NCBI GenBank assembly: GCA_015487515.1
Contig: WFPQ01000338.1
Span: 1-22,660 of the forward strand
DNA from: Hyphomicrobiales bacterium
GTDB lineage: Bacteria; Pseudomonadota; Alphaproteobacteria; Rhizobiales; Devosiaceae
Length of the DNA: 22,660 nucleotides
Direction: 5' to 3'
Below the pieces are notes generated by a model. The model was not told the origin of the DNA. It did not search any database and saw only the letters and a list, made by a program, of their open reading frames with translations. Each line of letters begins with the position of its first letter. Position 1 is the first letter of the stretch. Positions 16,318 through 22,660 of the stretch are shown here, piece by piece. The position numbers and the translations under genes were made by a program.

Positions 16318-17358
16318 ATGGTGACTGGCAAAAACATCGTTGTTACAGGGGCAACAGGCTTCATAGCCAAACATGTAATTTCCGGTCTGCTTGAAACAGG
16401 GTATCGGGTGCGGGCAACCATGCGTAACCTTAAAAGAGCGGAGGAAGTACGCCGGACGGTTGCTGACATGGCCGGGGACAAGCTGGCTGCCGGCCTGGAA
16501 CTGTTCGAGTGTGATCTGCTTATGGACGGGGAATGGGAAAGGGCTTTTGGGGGATGTGATGCCCTGATTCACATGGCAGCCCGGGTTCCCATCGAAGAGC
16601 CAGGAAATCCTGAAAGCGTCATAAGGCCTTCACTGGAGGGAACCGAGAGGGTTCTGGACTTTGCCATCAAGGCCGGCATCAGGCGGGTTGTAATGACCAG
16701 TTCGATCGCGGCAATAGGCTATGGCCATGGCTCAAGGGAAAAATCACTGGATCTTGGCGCCGGTGACTGGACGAATATCAAGGGACTCAAAGGCGGCTGG
16801 GCTTATGCCAGGGCAAAGACCCTGGCAGAAAAACGGGCCTGGGAAATGGCCGGCAATGGCCGGCTTGATTTGACAACCATATGCCCGAGCATGGTTTTCG
16901 GCCCGGTTCCGGATATTGATACCAGCGCCTCACTGGAGGTGGTAAGGCGGTTGATGAATGGTGAAGTGCCGGCCCTGCCCCCGGGGGGCATAAGCGTGGT
17001 TGATGTGCGGGACGTGGCCAGAATTCACGTGGGAGCCTTGGAAGATGCCGTAACCTTCAATCAGCGGATCATAGCTTCGGCCCAGTATATTGCCTTTTCG
17101 GAAATTGCCGAAATAATAAAAACCAGCTATCCTGAGGCAAAAATTCCCAAAACTGTGGCACCGGTCTGGGCGCTGAAGGTCGCCGGTATCTTCAGTCGTT
17201 CCATAAGGCAGATTGCCGCGGACCTTAGGGTGGTGCGCAATTATGACGGATCCGGGGGGAGACGGCTTTTGGATGGCGGTTATCGCAACGGGCGGGAGGC
17301 GGTGCTTTCGGCGGCCGAAAGCATGATCGAGTTGGGGCTGATAGGGATCAGGCCATAG
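16318..17358 (+). CDS. NAD(P)-dependent epimerase/reductase, extended SDR family
   Basis: This is an extended short-chain dehydrogenase/reductase most like the dihydroflavonol-4-reductase/aldehyde-reductase branch. Substrate and pathway are unknown. The nucleotide-binding motif VVTGATGFIAKH starts at residue 8. Thr-Ser-Ser at 127-129 and Tyr163-Ala-Arg-Ala-Lys167 supply the catalytic Ser-Tyr-Lys set, so the enzyme should be active. VDVRDVARIHVGAL is also typical of the branch. The length of 346 is normal and there is no signal peptide. The start is preceded by GAGGG at short spacing, and GTG at 16321 is an alternative. It lies between the alpha-operon hairpin and rarA. From memory, many alphaproteobacteria have a trypsin-like serine protease gene at this point instead. 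Confidence 0.85.
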   Translation: MVTGKNIVVTGATGFIAKHVISGLLETGYRVRATMRNLKRAEEVRRTVADMAGDKLAAGLELFECDLLMDGEWERAFGGCDALIHMAARVPIEEPGNPESVIRPSLEGTERVLDFAIKAGIRRVVMTSSIAAIGYGHGSREKSLDLGAGDWTNIKGLKGGWAYARAKTLAEKRAWEMAGNGRLDLTTICPSMVFGPVPDIDTSASLEVVRRLMNGEVPALPPGGISVVDVRDVARIHVGALEDAVTFNQRIIASAQYIAFSEIAEIIKTSYPEAKIPKTVAPVWALKVAGIFSRSIRQIAADLRVVRNYDGSGGRRLLDGGYRNGREAVLSAAESMIELGLIGIRP

Positions 17359-17412
17359 CAGGATTGCAAAGGTCATGCTCTGCCCTGATGGCCGGGAAAG
17401 ATGGGAATGTTC

Positions 17413-18783
17413 ATGGGTGACCTTTTTTCAGACAGCAAGGGACATGAAGGGGCCGCCAAGAACAGAACTGGCAAGAGCAGAACTGGAAAAAATTCCGCAA
17501 GTGCCAACAATCGCCCCCTGGCCGACAGGCTGCGACCCTTGTTGCTCGACGAGGTCATAGGGCAGGAACACCTGTTGGGGGAAAATGGTTCGCTAAGGCT
17601 GATGCTGGCTGCAAAAAGGCTGGGCTCCCTCGTATTGTGGGGGCCTCCGGGTACCGGCAAGACCACCGTTGCCCGGTTGCTGGCTGATGAGGTCGGTTAT
17701 CGCTTCGTGCAGCTGTCGGCGGTATTTTGCGGGGTCAGGGATCTCAAAAAGGCCTTTGACGAGGCCCGGTTTCATGGAAAGACGGGTCAGAGAACCCTGT
17801 TGTTCATCGATGAAATTCATCGTTTCAACAAGGCGCAGCAGGATGGTTTCCTGCCGGTGATGGAGGATGGCACCATTGTTCTGGTGGGGGCCACGACCCA
17901 GAATCCTTCCTTTGAATTGAACCCGGCCCTGTTGTCCCGGGCCCAGGTGTTGCGTTTTGAACCCCTGGGTGAGGAGGAACTGGAAGCCCTTTTGGTGCGG
18001 GCACAAAACCTGCTTGGCCAGAAACTGCCCCTTGAAAAATCCGCCCGTCTCGGCCTGATCGGCATGGCCGACGGGGACGGAAGGGCCCTTCTGGGGCTGG
18101 TGGAGGAAATCCTGGCGGTTACCGGTGAGGGGCAGGTCCTGGACCAGAAGGCAATGGCTGGCCTGTTGCAGCGCCGGGCGCCGGTTTATGACAAGTCCGA
18201 CGATGGCCATTACAACCTGATATCGGCCCTGCACAAAACCGTAAGGGGCTCTGATCCGGATGCGGCACTTTATTATTTTTCCCGGATGATCGATGGAGGA
18301 GAGGATCCCATGTTCATTGCGCGGCGCCTGATCAGGATGGCGGTCGAGGATATTGGACTGGCGGACCCCAATGCACTGGTACAGGCCGTTGCGGCCCGGG
18401 ACGCCTACCAGATGCTGGGTTCTCCCGAAGGGGAACTGGCCCTGGCCCAGTCGGTGGTCTACCTGGCCCTGGCTCCAAAATCCAATGCGGTATACAAGGC
18501 GTTTTCGGCAGCGGGCAGCCTGGTGAAAAAAACCGGATCGCCAATGCCGCCAATGATCATCGTCAATGCTCCGACCCGACTGATGAAGGAAGAGGGGTAT
18601 GGCAAGGGCTATATCTATGATCATGATACGGAAGAAGGGTTTTCGGGGCAGGAATATTTTCCGAAAAAGATCGGCAGGCAAAAATTTTATACCCCGGTCG
18701 AGCGTGGCCATGAGCGTGAATTGAAAAAACGTCTCGACTATTTTGCCCGCTTGCGCTCAAAGGGCAACAGGGACAAAAAATAG
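17413..18783 (+). CDS. rarA: Replication-associated recombination protein A (AAA+ ATPase)
   Basis: RarA (MgsA, the Mgs1/WRNIP1 family) is a clamp-loader-like AAA+ ATPase acting at stalled replication forks. I chose the ATG at 17413 (MGDLFSDSKG, 456 residues) with GGGA 6 bases upstream. In-frame ATGs at 17401 and 17407 are alternatives adding 4 or 2 residues. Residues 7-36 are a low-complexity linker with a repeated RTGKS/RTGKN. Walker A is GPPGTGKTT at 77-85, Walker B is LLFIDEIHRF near 129-138, and sensor 1/arginine-finger segments follow (VGATTQNPSFELNPALLSRAQV). The tetramerisation/C-terminal domain has HYNLISALHKTVRGSDPDAALYYFSRMIDGGEDPMFIARRL. Next is crcB, after a 62-base gap. Confidence 0.95.
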   Translation: MGDLFSDSKGHEGAAKNRTGKSRTGKNSASANNRPLADRLRPLLLDEVIGQEHLLGENGSLRLMLAAKRLGSLVLWGPPGTGKTTVARLLADEVGYRFVQLSAVFCGVRDLKKAFDEARFHGKTGQRTLLFIDEIHRFNKAQQDGFLPVMEDGTIVLVGATTQNPSFELNPALLSRAQVLRFEPLGEEELEALLVRAQNLLGQKLPLEKSARLGLIGMADGDGRALLGLVEEILAVTGEGQVLDQKAMAGLLQRRAPVYDKSDDGHYNLISALHKTVRGSDPDAALYYFSRMIDGGEDPMFIARRLIRMAVEDIGLADPNALVQAVAARDAYQMLGSPEGELALAQSVVYLALAPKSNAVYKAFSAAGSLVKKTGSPMPPMIIVNAPTRLMKEEGYGKGYIYDHDTEEGFSGQEYFPKKIGRQKFYTPVERGHERELKKRLDYFARLRSKGNRDKK

Positions 18784-18802
18784 GCAGGCTCTGGCGGGCA
18801 GC

Positions 18803-18828
18803 CTGGCATTCTGATAGCTGTCTGCCAG
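18803..18828 (+). other. Inverted repeat upstream of crcB
   Basis: CTGGCA (18803-18808) pairs with TGCCAG (18823-18828) around a 14-base loop. A competing stem, CAGGCT with AGCCTG, lies slightly upstream (about 18785-18805). The pairing ends 4 bases before the crcB Shine-Dalgarno GGAG. I do not see the conserved sequences of the fluoride (crcB-motif) riboswitch. The role is unknown. Confidence 0.3.
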
Positions 18829-18845
18829 TGATGGAGAAAAGTTTC

Positions 18846-19229
18846 ATGGGTGGTTTTTTGCTGGTCGGGGCCGGGGGAGCCCTTGGTGCCATGGGGCGTT
18901 ACGGGGTTGGCCTTGCCGTTGCCAGACTCGGGTTTTCGGGTTTTCCGCTGGCAACCATGCTGGTCAATATTGCCGGGTCGCTGGCCATGGGGCTGTTCAT
19001 TGGCATTCTGGCCAGGACCCTTCCTCCAATGCAGGCCGAGGCCCGTCTTTTTGTCGCCATTGGCCTGTTGGGGGGATTTACTACTTTTTCGGCCTTTTCC
19101 CTTGATGTGATCAGCCTGTTGGAAAGGGGGCAGATGGGGGGAGCGCTCCTTTATGCCCTGGTTTCGGTGATCGGTTCGGTACTGGCCCTGGGGCTGGGCC
19201 TGCTGATTGTCAGGGGGCTGCCCTTATGA
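18846..19229 (+). CDS. crcB: Fluoride channel/exporter CrcB (Fluc)
   Basis: Fluc proteins are small inner-membrane channels that form antiparallel dimers and let fluoride leave the cell. I chose the ATG at 18846 (MGGFLLVGAGGALGAMGRYGV, 127 residues, the family length) because GGAG lies 9 bases upstream. GTG 18828 and ATG 18831 are in frame but have no ribosome-binding site. Four hydrophobic helices are visible. Family residues include the GxxGAxxRY motif near residues 11-19, Asn41 in MLVNIAGSLAMG, and GGFTTFSAFS at 76-85. The 3' end overlaps the next gene by ATGA, so it is probably co-translated with the pseudouridine synthase. Confidence 0.95.
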   Translation: MGGFLLVGAGGALGAMGRYGVGLAVARLGFSGFPLATMLVNIAGSLAMGLFIGILARTLPPMQAEARLFVAIGLLGGFTTFSAFSLDVISLLERGQMGGALLYALVSVIGSVLALGLGLLIVRGLPL

Positions 19230-20227
19230 GCGGAGTTGACCACAGGGTCGTAGCCAGGGACGAGGATGGCATGCGGCTGGACCGCTGGTTTTCCCTGCAT
19301 TTTCCCCAGCTCGGATTTGGGCGCTTGCAGAAAATGATCAGAACCGGGCAGGTCAGGGTCGACAGGGGGAGGGTAAAAACCAATACCAGGCTGGGCGCGG
19401 GGCAAACGGTTCGCATTCCGCCAATGGGAAAAGACGAGGTAGTCAAAAAACCGAAGGCATCCCGTCATGACGGGGGAGATGCAGAATTCCTGGGGCGGCT
19501 CGTAATCTATGAAGATGACGAAGTGCTGGTTTTCAACAAGCCCCATGGACTGGCAGTGCAGGGGGGCAGCGGTACCAGGCGCCATATCGATGGCATGCTG
19601 GCCAGCCTGGCCGGAAAAAAGGGAGAAGTTCCCCGTCTCGTGCACCGGCTGGACAGGGATACTTCGGGCTGCCTGCTGGTTGCCAAGACCCGGGCCAGTG
19701 CCAGTCATTTTGGCTCGGTATTCCGTTCGCGTTCGGCCCGCAAGATTTACTGGGCAATTGTAAGCGGGGTTCCAAGTCCGGAACAGGGCAGCATTTCGTG
19801 TTTTCTGGCCCGGCGTCCGACGGGGGACGCAGAGCAGATGGCGGTGGTGGAAAAGGGATCCGAAGGGGCCAGGCATTCGATGACCCATTATTCGGTGATC
19901 GATAATGCGGGACGGGAGTTTTCCTGGGTCAGCCTGAAGCCGGTTACCGGAAGAACCCATCAATTGCGGGTGCACATGATGAATCTTGGCAATCCGATTC
20001 TTGATGATCCGCGATATTTTAACCGGGAGAACTGGAACTGGCAGCCGCCAAAAGGGCTTGGCAAGGGGTTGCACCTGCATGCGCGCCGCCTTGTCCTGCC
20101 CCTGAGGAATGGCAGGCGCCTGGATGTCAGTGCGCCCCTGCCCGAACATATGAAAAAGAGCTTTGACATGCTGGGCTTTGATGTCAGGCGATATGATACT
20201 GACAGTGACGAGCCCGAGGAGAGTTGA
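19226..20227 (+). CDS. rluC: 23S rRNA pseudouridine synthase, RluC/RluD family
   Basis: This family isomerises specific uridines of large-subunit rRNA. RluC of Escherichia coli modifies positions 955, 2504 and 2580. The 333-residue product has an N-terminal S4 RNA-binding domain (MRLDRWFSLHFPQLGFGRLQKMIRTGQVRVDRGRV, about residues 16-65). The catalytic domain carries HRLDRDTSG at 140-148, where Asp143 is the expected nucleophile, and the downstream motif KPVTGRTHQLRVHM. Position in the alphaproteobacterial crcB-rluC-HAD-ATP12 cluster favours RluC over RluD, but the target uridines cannot be fixed from sequence. It overlaps crcB by 4 bases. Confidence 0.88.
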   Translation: MSGVDHRVVARDEDGMRLDRWFSLHFPQLGFGRLQKMIRTGQVRVDRGRVKTNTRLGAGQTVRIPPMGKDEVVKKPKASRHDGGDAEFLGRLVIYEDDEVLVFNKPHGLAVQGGSGTRRHIDGMLASLAGKKGEVPRLVHRLDRDTSGCLLVAKTRASASHFGSVFRSRSARKIYWAIVSGVPSPEQGSISCFLARRPTGDAEQMAVVEKGSEGARHSMTHYSVIDNAGREFSWVSLKPVTGRTHQLRVHMMNLGNPILDDPRYFNRENWNWQPPKGLGKGLHLHARRLVLPLRNGRRLDVSAPLPEHMKKSFDMLGFDVRRYDTDSDEPEES

Positions 20228-20232
20228 GAGAT

Positions 20233-20895
20233 ATGAAGCTGGTTGTTTTTGACCTGGATGGAACCCTGATCGATACGGTATCCCTGTTCATCGCTTCCAT
20301 AAGCTGCGCGCTTGATAAGATGGGACAGCCGGTGCCGGACGAAAAGACATTGCGCTCGATTTCAGGGCTTGGCATGCAGGCGGGCATTGGCCGTATTGCG
20401 CCAGATCTTGGGAAAGACGAGTTTGACGAGTTGATCCGGCGATATCGCGAGGAAAGCCTGGCAAGGGCGAGCAAATCCAGGCAGGAGGAATTGTTTCCCG
20501 GGGCAAGGGAGGTGCTGCAAAACTTGCAGGAACGCGAGGATTTTCTGATGGCGGTAGCCACGGGAAAGGCGCTGGACAGCACCGAGAGGATATTGAAACA
20601 TCATGACATAAAGGGGCTTTTCACTTCCATTCATACTCCCGATACCAATATCGCCAAGCCCCACCCGGACATGATTGCAAGTGCCATGGAGATTGTTGAT
20701 GCGGACCCTGAAAGGACCGTGATGATCGGGGATACGACCCATGACATGAAAATGGCGGTGGCAGCAGGAGTAAGGGCGCTCGGTGTAAGCTGGGGCTATC
20801 ATGAACCGGATGAACTGAAGGGGGCCGGGGCTGATATGGTAATAGATGAAATGGATCAGCTGATACCGGCGGTTGACCGGCTTAGCGGAGATTGA
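20233..20895 (+). CDS. HAD-superfamily hydrolase, phosphoglycolate-phosphatase-like
   Basis: This is a cytoplasmic phosphatase of the haloacid dehalogenase family; the substrate is not known. The ATG at 20233 gives MKLVVFDLDGTLIDTV and 220 residues, with GAGGAG 11 bases upstream. A TTG at 20224 adds three residues and overlaps rluC. Asp7 and Asp9 form motif I, VATGK is motif II, NIAKPHPDM supplies the motif III lysine and MIGDTTHDMKMA is motif IV. A helical cap lies between motifs I and II. It resembles Gph-type enzymes but could act on another small phosphate. It lies 5 bases after rluC, and the ATP12 gene starts one base after its stop. Confidence 0.88.
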   Translation: MKLVVFDLDGTLIDTVSLFIASISCALDKMGQPVPDEKTLRSISGLGMQAGIGRIAPDLGKDEFDELIRRYREESLARASKSRQEELFPGAREVLQNLQEREDFLMAVATGKALDSTERILKHHDIKGLFTSIHTPDTNIAKPHPDMIASAMEIVDADPERTVMIGDTTHDMKMAVAAGVRALGVSWGYHEPDELKGAGADMVIDEMDQLIPAVDRLSGD

Positions 20896-20896
20896 A

Positions 20897-21682
20897 ATGC
20901 GTGATTTTCTTGATGATATCCAGGCCCACATGGATGCGGGAATCGGCAGGGCCCGGCAACATGCCAGGAAGGAATTGCCAAAGCGCTTTTACGAAACGGT
21001 CAGGGTGGAAAAGCTGGACGGGGATTTTGTGGTCACCCTCGATGGCCGCCCCTGCAGGACTCCGGGGAAGAAAACCGTAAAAGTGCCCAGGCGCGAACTT
21101 GCCGGATTGATGGCCATGGAATGGGAGGATCAGCAAGAGGTCATAGACGCAAGGACCATGCCGGTGATGCGGCTTGTGAATTCGGCCATCGAGGCGGGAA
21201 GGGAGAGGGAAGCGGAACTGCGCGACGAGGTAATGAAATTCGTTGCCAGTGACCTGCTTTTGTACCGGGCCGAAACCCCCCGGGAACTGGTGGAATTGCA
21301 GGAGCGGCACTGGGACCGGATAATCGAAAGGCTCGAAGGGCACTTTTCCATACTGTTTGAGAAGATACAGGGGATAATGCACAGGCCCCAGCCCCGGCAA
21401 AGCCTTGATGTGCTGAAGGGGGATCTGGCCAATGCGGATTTTCTTGTTGGCACCTGCCTGGCTTCCATGGCCGGGCTTACCGGTTCAGGGTTGCTGGTTT
21501 TTGCCATGCGCCATGGTCTGATAAGCGGTGAAGAGGGCTGGGAGGCGGCCCTGGTGGACGAGAATTACAACAGCAGGGTCTGGGGAGAGGACAGGGAAGC
21601 GCTACTGCGGCTCGAAAAGCGCCGTCTTGAATTTGACAGTGCATTGAAGGTCTTGCGCCTGCTGGAGGGGGAGCGGGGCTGA
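20897..21682 (+). CDS. ATP12-family F1-ATPase assembly chaperone
   Basis: Members of this family bind the F1 alpha subunit during ATP synthase assembly in mitochondria, and alphaproteobacteria carry the bacterial counterpart. The start ATG at 20897 (MRDFLDDIQAHMDAG, 261 residues) has GGAG 6 bases upstream. An in-frame TTG at 20873 lies inside the HAD gene and is less likely. Family signatures are KRFYETVRVEK at about 29-39, VTLDGRPCRTPGKK near 46-59, AMEWEDQQEVIDARTMPVMRLVNSAI, and a C-terminal DENYNSRVWGEDREA. No signal peptide is present. The bacterial role is inferred from the mitochondrial protein. Its stop lies inside the stem of a terminator hairpin. Confidence 0.93.
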   Translation: MRDFLDDIQAHMDAGIGRARQHARKELPKRFYETVRVEKLDGDFVVTLDGRPCRTPGKKTVKVPRRELAGLMAMEWEDQQEVIDARTMPVMRLVNSAIEAGREREAELRDEVMKFVASDLLLYRAETPRELVELQERHWDRIIERLEGHFSILFEKIQGIMHRPQPRQSLDVLKGDLANADFLVGTCLASMAGLTGSGLLVFAMRHGLISGEEGWEAALVDENYNSRVWGEDREALLRLEKRRLEFDSALKVLRLLEGERG

Positions 21683-21704
21683 ATGGTGTTCAGTCCGGTT
21701 TTTT
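21676..21704 (+). terminator. Intrinsic terminator at the ATP12 stop, overlapping the folK 3' end
   Basis: GGGCTGAA (21676-21683) pairs with TTCAGTCC (21689-21696) over 8 bp with one G-U pair and a TGGTG loop, then GG and six T residues (21699-21704). The ATP12 TGA (21680-21682) lies in the left arm. The right arm contains the last codons of folK on the other strand. The T run is on the + strand only, so it should stop the ATP12 transcript. No matching tract serves the - strand. Confidence 0.75.
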
Positions 21705-22130
21705 GATCTGCAATATCCAGTCGGCGGTGTCCGGAGAAATCTCGCGCAGCGGAACCAGTACGAAATCGCGTTCATGGGCGTGGTGGTGGGGCAGGTTGAG
21801 GCGCGGTTCGTGCATCCTGATGCGGTCAAAGGCGATTATGTCGATGTCGATCAGCCGCGGTCCCCATTTTTCGCCGCGCACCCGGCCCATGATGTTTTCC
21901 ATATGCTGGCAGGCATCGAGCAATTGCAGGGGGGAAAGGCCGGTGCTGATCTCTATGGCCATGTTGTGAAAGTCCGGCTGATCGGTCTTTCCCCAGGGGG
22001 AGGTGATGATAAGGGATGACTTTTTGGTAATGCGGATATTTTGGTTCTGTCCGATTAGTTGCAGGGCTCTTGCAACCTGCCGGGCGGGAGAGCCCATGTT
22101 GGCCCCAAGGCTGAGCCATGCTTTAGCCAT
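21690..22130 (-). CDS. folK: 2-amino-4-hydroxy-6-hydroxymethyldihydropteridine pyrophosphokinase (HPPK)
   Basis: HPPK transfers pyrophosphate from ATP to 6-hydroxymethyl-dihydropterin, the step before dihydropteroate synthase in folate biosynthesis. The 146-residue product starts MAKAWLSLGANMGSP, the family N terminus. SPWGKTDQPDFHNMAIEI forms the pterin-binding region. WGPRLIDIDII at 89-99 carries Asp95 and Asp97, the magnesium-binding pair, and PHHHAHERDFVLVPL follows. Slightly shorter than the 159 residues of Escherichia coli. It overlaps folB by 8 bases (ATGGCTAA) and its stop is 7 bases from the convergent ATP12 stop. Confidence 0.96.
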   Translation of the reverse strand: MAKAWLSLGANMGSPARQVARALQLIGQNQNIRITKKSSLIITSPWGKTDQPDFHNMAIEISTGLSPLQLLDACQHMENIMGRVRGEKWGPRLIDIDIIAFDRIRMHEPRLNLPHHHAHERDFVLVPLREISPDTADWILQIKKPD

Positions 22131-22506
22131 CCTGGCGCTCGCGAAACAGTCTTATGCCGAATTGACCGGTTGCAGTGGGGATCGGCGCTTCGGTCTTGAA
22201 AATCGCGATCCTTACGGTTTCTATTTCGGGATGTCTGGAAAACAGGCTCTGAACAACGTGCCGGGCCAGGGCCTCAAGAAGCCTGAAGCGGCGTTCGCCA
22301 AAGGCATTGCCGATGGTTTCGTAGAGCAGGGCGTAGGAAATGGTATCGTCAAGTTCGTCGGAGGCGGCAGCCCTGTTCAGGTCTAGTCCGCAATGGACAT
22401 CAAGGGAAAAGCGGCAGCCTATCTTGCCCTCTTCCTCGCTCACCCCATGATAGCCGTAAAATACCAGGTTTTTCAGAATTATGCTGTCCCTGTCGTGCCG
22501 GTGCAT
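22123..22506 (-). CDS. folB: Dihydroneopterin aldolase
   Basis: This enzyme cleaves 7,8-dihydroneopterin to 6-hydroxymethyl-dihydropterin and glycolaldehyde, feeding HPPK. The 127-residue product has IILKNLVFYGYHGVSEEEGKIGCRFSLDV at the N terminus with the substrate-binding glutamates. Tyr58 lies in DTISYALLYE, RLLEALARHV follows, and the catalytic-region lysine Lys104 is in IAIFKTEAPIP. It is about the usual 120 residues. AGGGGA lies upstream of the ATG. The gene follows folP after a 21-base gap and overlaps folK by 8 bases, so the three genes likely form one transcript. Confidence 0.95.
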   Translation of the reverse strand: MHRHDRDSIILKNLVFYGYHGVSEEEGKIGCRFSLDVHCGLDLNRAAASDELDDTISYALLYETIGNAFGERRFRLLEALARHVVQSLFSRHPEIETVRIAIFKTEAPIPTATGQFGIRLFRERQDG

Positions 22507-22527
22507 TTTTATCCCCTGATCTTGCCG

Positions 22528-22660
22528 TTAACTTGCCTGTTTCCCGGTTTCTTGTTTTTTGGTCCCATGGTTGCCGGCATATAGGCAGGCATTGGCAACC
22601 TGCAATGCCTGGCGGTTTTGCGCAACATCATGAACCCGGAAAATATGGGCCCCCTTGTTA
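22528..22660 (-). CDS. folP: Dihydropteroate synthase, C-terminal fragment (cut by window edge)
   Basis: The last 43 codons of a - strand gene enter at the right edge, reading NKGAHIFRVHDVAQNRQALQ onward and ending in a Lys/Gln-rich tail. The motif GAHIFRVHDVxxxRQAL is the characteristic C terminus of dihydropteroate synthase, in which the arginine and histidine bind the pterin pyrophosphate substrate. The enzyme condenses that substrate with p-aminobenzoate and is the target of sulfonamides. Its place just upstream of folB and folK fits a folP-folB-folK cluster. Only the end is visible, so integrity of the rest cannot be judged. Confidence 0.9.
   Translation of the reverse strand, partial: NKGAHIFRVHDVAQNRQALQVANACLYAGNHGTKKQETGKQAS

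Noticed and set aside
17593..18711. Long - strand open frame (372 codons) opposite rarA
   Set aside because: It is fully antisense to a clear AAA+ gene with intact motifs. The composition looks like a shadow frame and no family is recognisable.
18784..18845. Fluoride riboswitch upstream of crcB
   Set aside because: The gap is only about 60 bases, and the conserved sequence blocks of the crcB-motif riboswitch are not visible.

Overview
The window is a stretch of bacterial chromosome, about 57% G+C by eye, carrying the long conserved ribosomal-protein supercluster (end of the str operon, then S10, spc and alpha operons) on the + strand. Several features point to an Alphaproteobacterium. rpsK is followed directly by rpoA with no rpsD. 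secY-adk leads straight into rpsM with no rpmJ. Adenylate kinase is the short-LID type with the GGARADDNEE motif. A crcB-rluC-HAD-ATP12 chaperone cluster lies downstream. I cannot place the genus from sequence alone.

Layout: bases 1-801 are the 3' part of fusA, followed by tuf (858-2048). A strong hairpin terminator and a short structured leader separate tuf from the S10 operon (rpsJ, rplC, rplD, rplW, rplB, rpsS, rplV, rpsC, rplP, rpmC, rpsQ). This runs without a visible break into the spc operon (rplN, rplX, rplE, rpsN, rpsH, rplF, rplR, rpsE, rpmD, rplO, secY, adk). A 190-base gap (13508-13697) holds a good sigma70-like promoter and a leader of about 130 bases. It opens the alpha operon (rpsM, rpsK, rpoA, rplQ), which ends at a GC-rich hairpin around 16239-16266. 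The intergenic gaps inside the alpha operon are unusually structured: tandem hairpins between rpsM and rpsK, a hairpin between rpsK and rpoA, and three contiguous 16-bp repeats between rpoA and rplQ.

Downstream on the same strand are an NAD(P)-dependent epimerase/reductase of unknown substrate, rarA, crcB (fluoride channel), an RluC-type pseudouridine synthase, a HAD phosphatase and an ATP12-type F1-ATPase assembly chaperone. The last four are tightly packed or overlapping. This cluster ends in an intrinsic terminator whose stem contains the ATP12 stop codon and reaches into the 3' end of folK. From there to the right edge the - strand carries folP (3' end only), folB and folK, a compact folate-biosynthesis cluster converging on the + strand genes.

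The + strand genes build the ribosome, the translation factors, the SecY channel and the RNA polymerase alpha subunit. The downstream genes add rRNA modification, replication-fork maintenance and ion/energy housekeeping. I see no mobile element, CRISPR array, tRNA or rRNA gene, and no convincing new multi-gene system. The most interesting points are the intergenic regulatory structures and the epimerase gene next to the ribosomal cluster.
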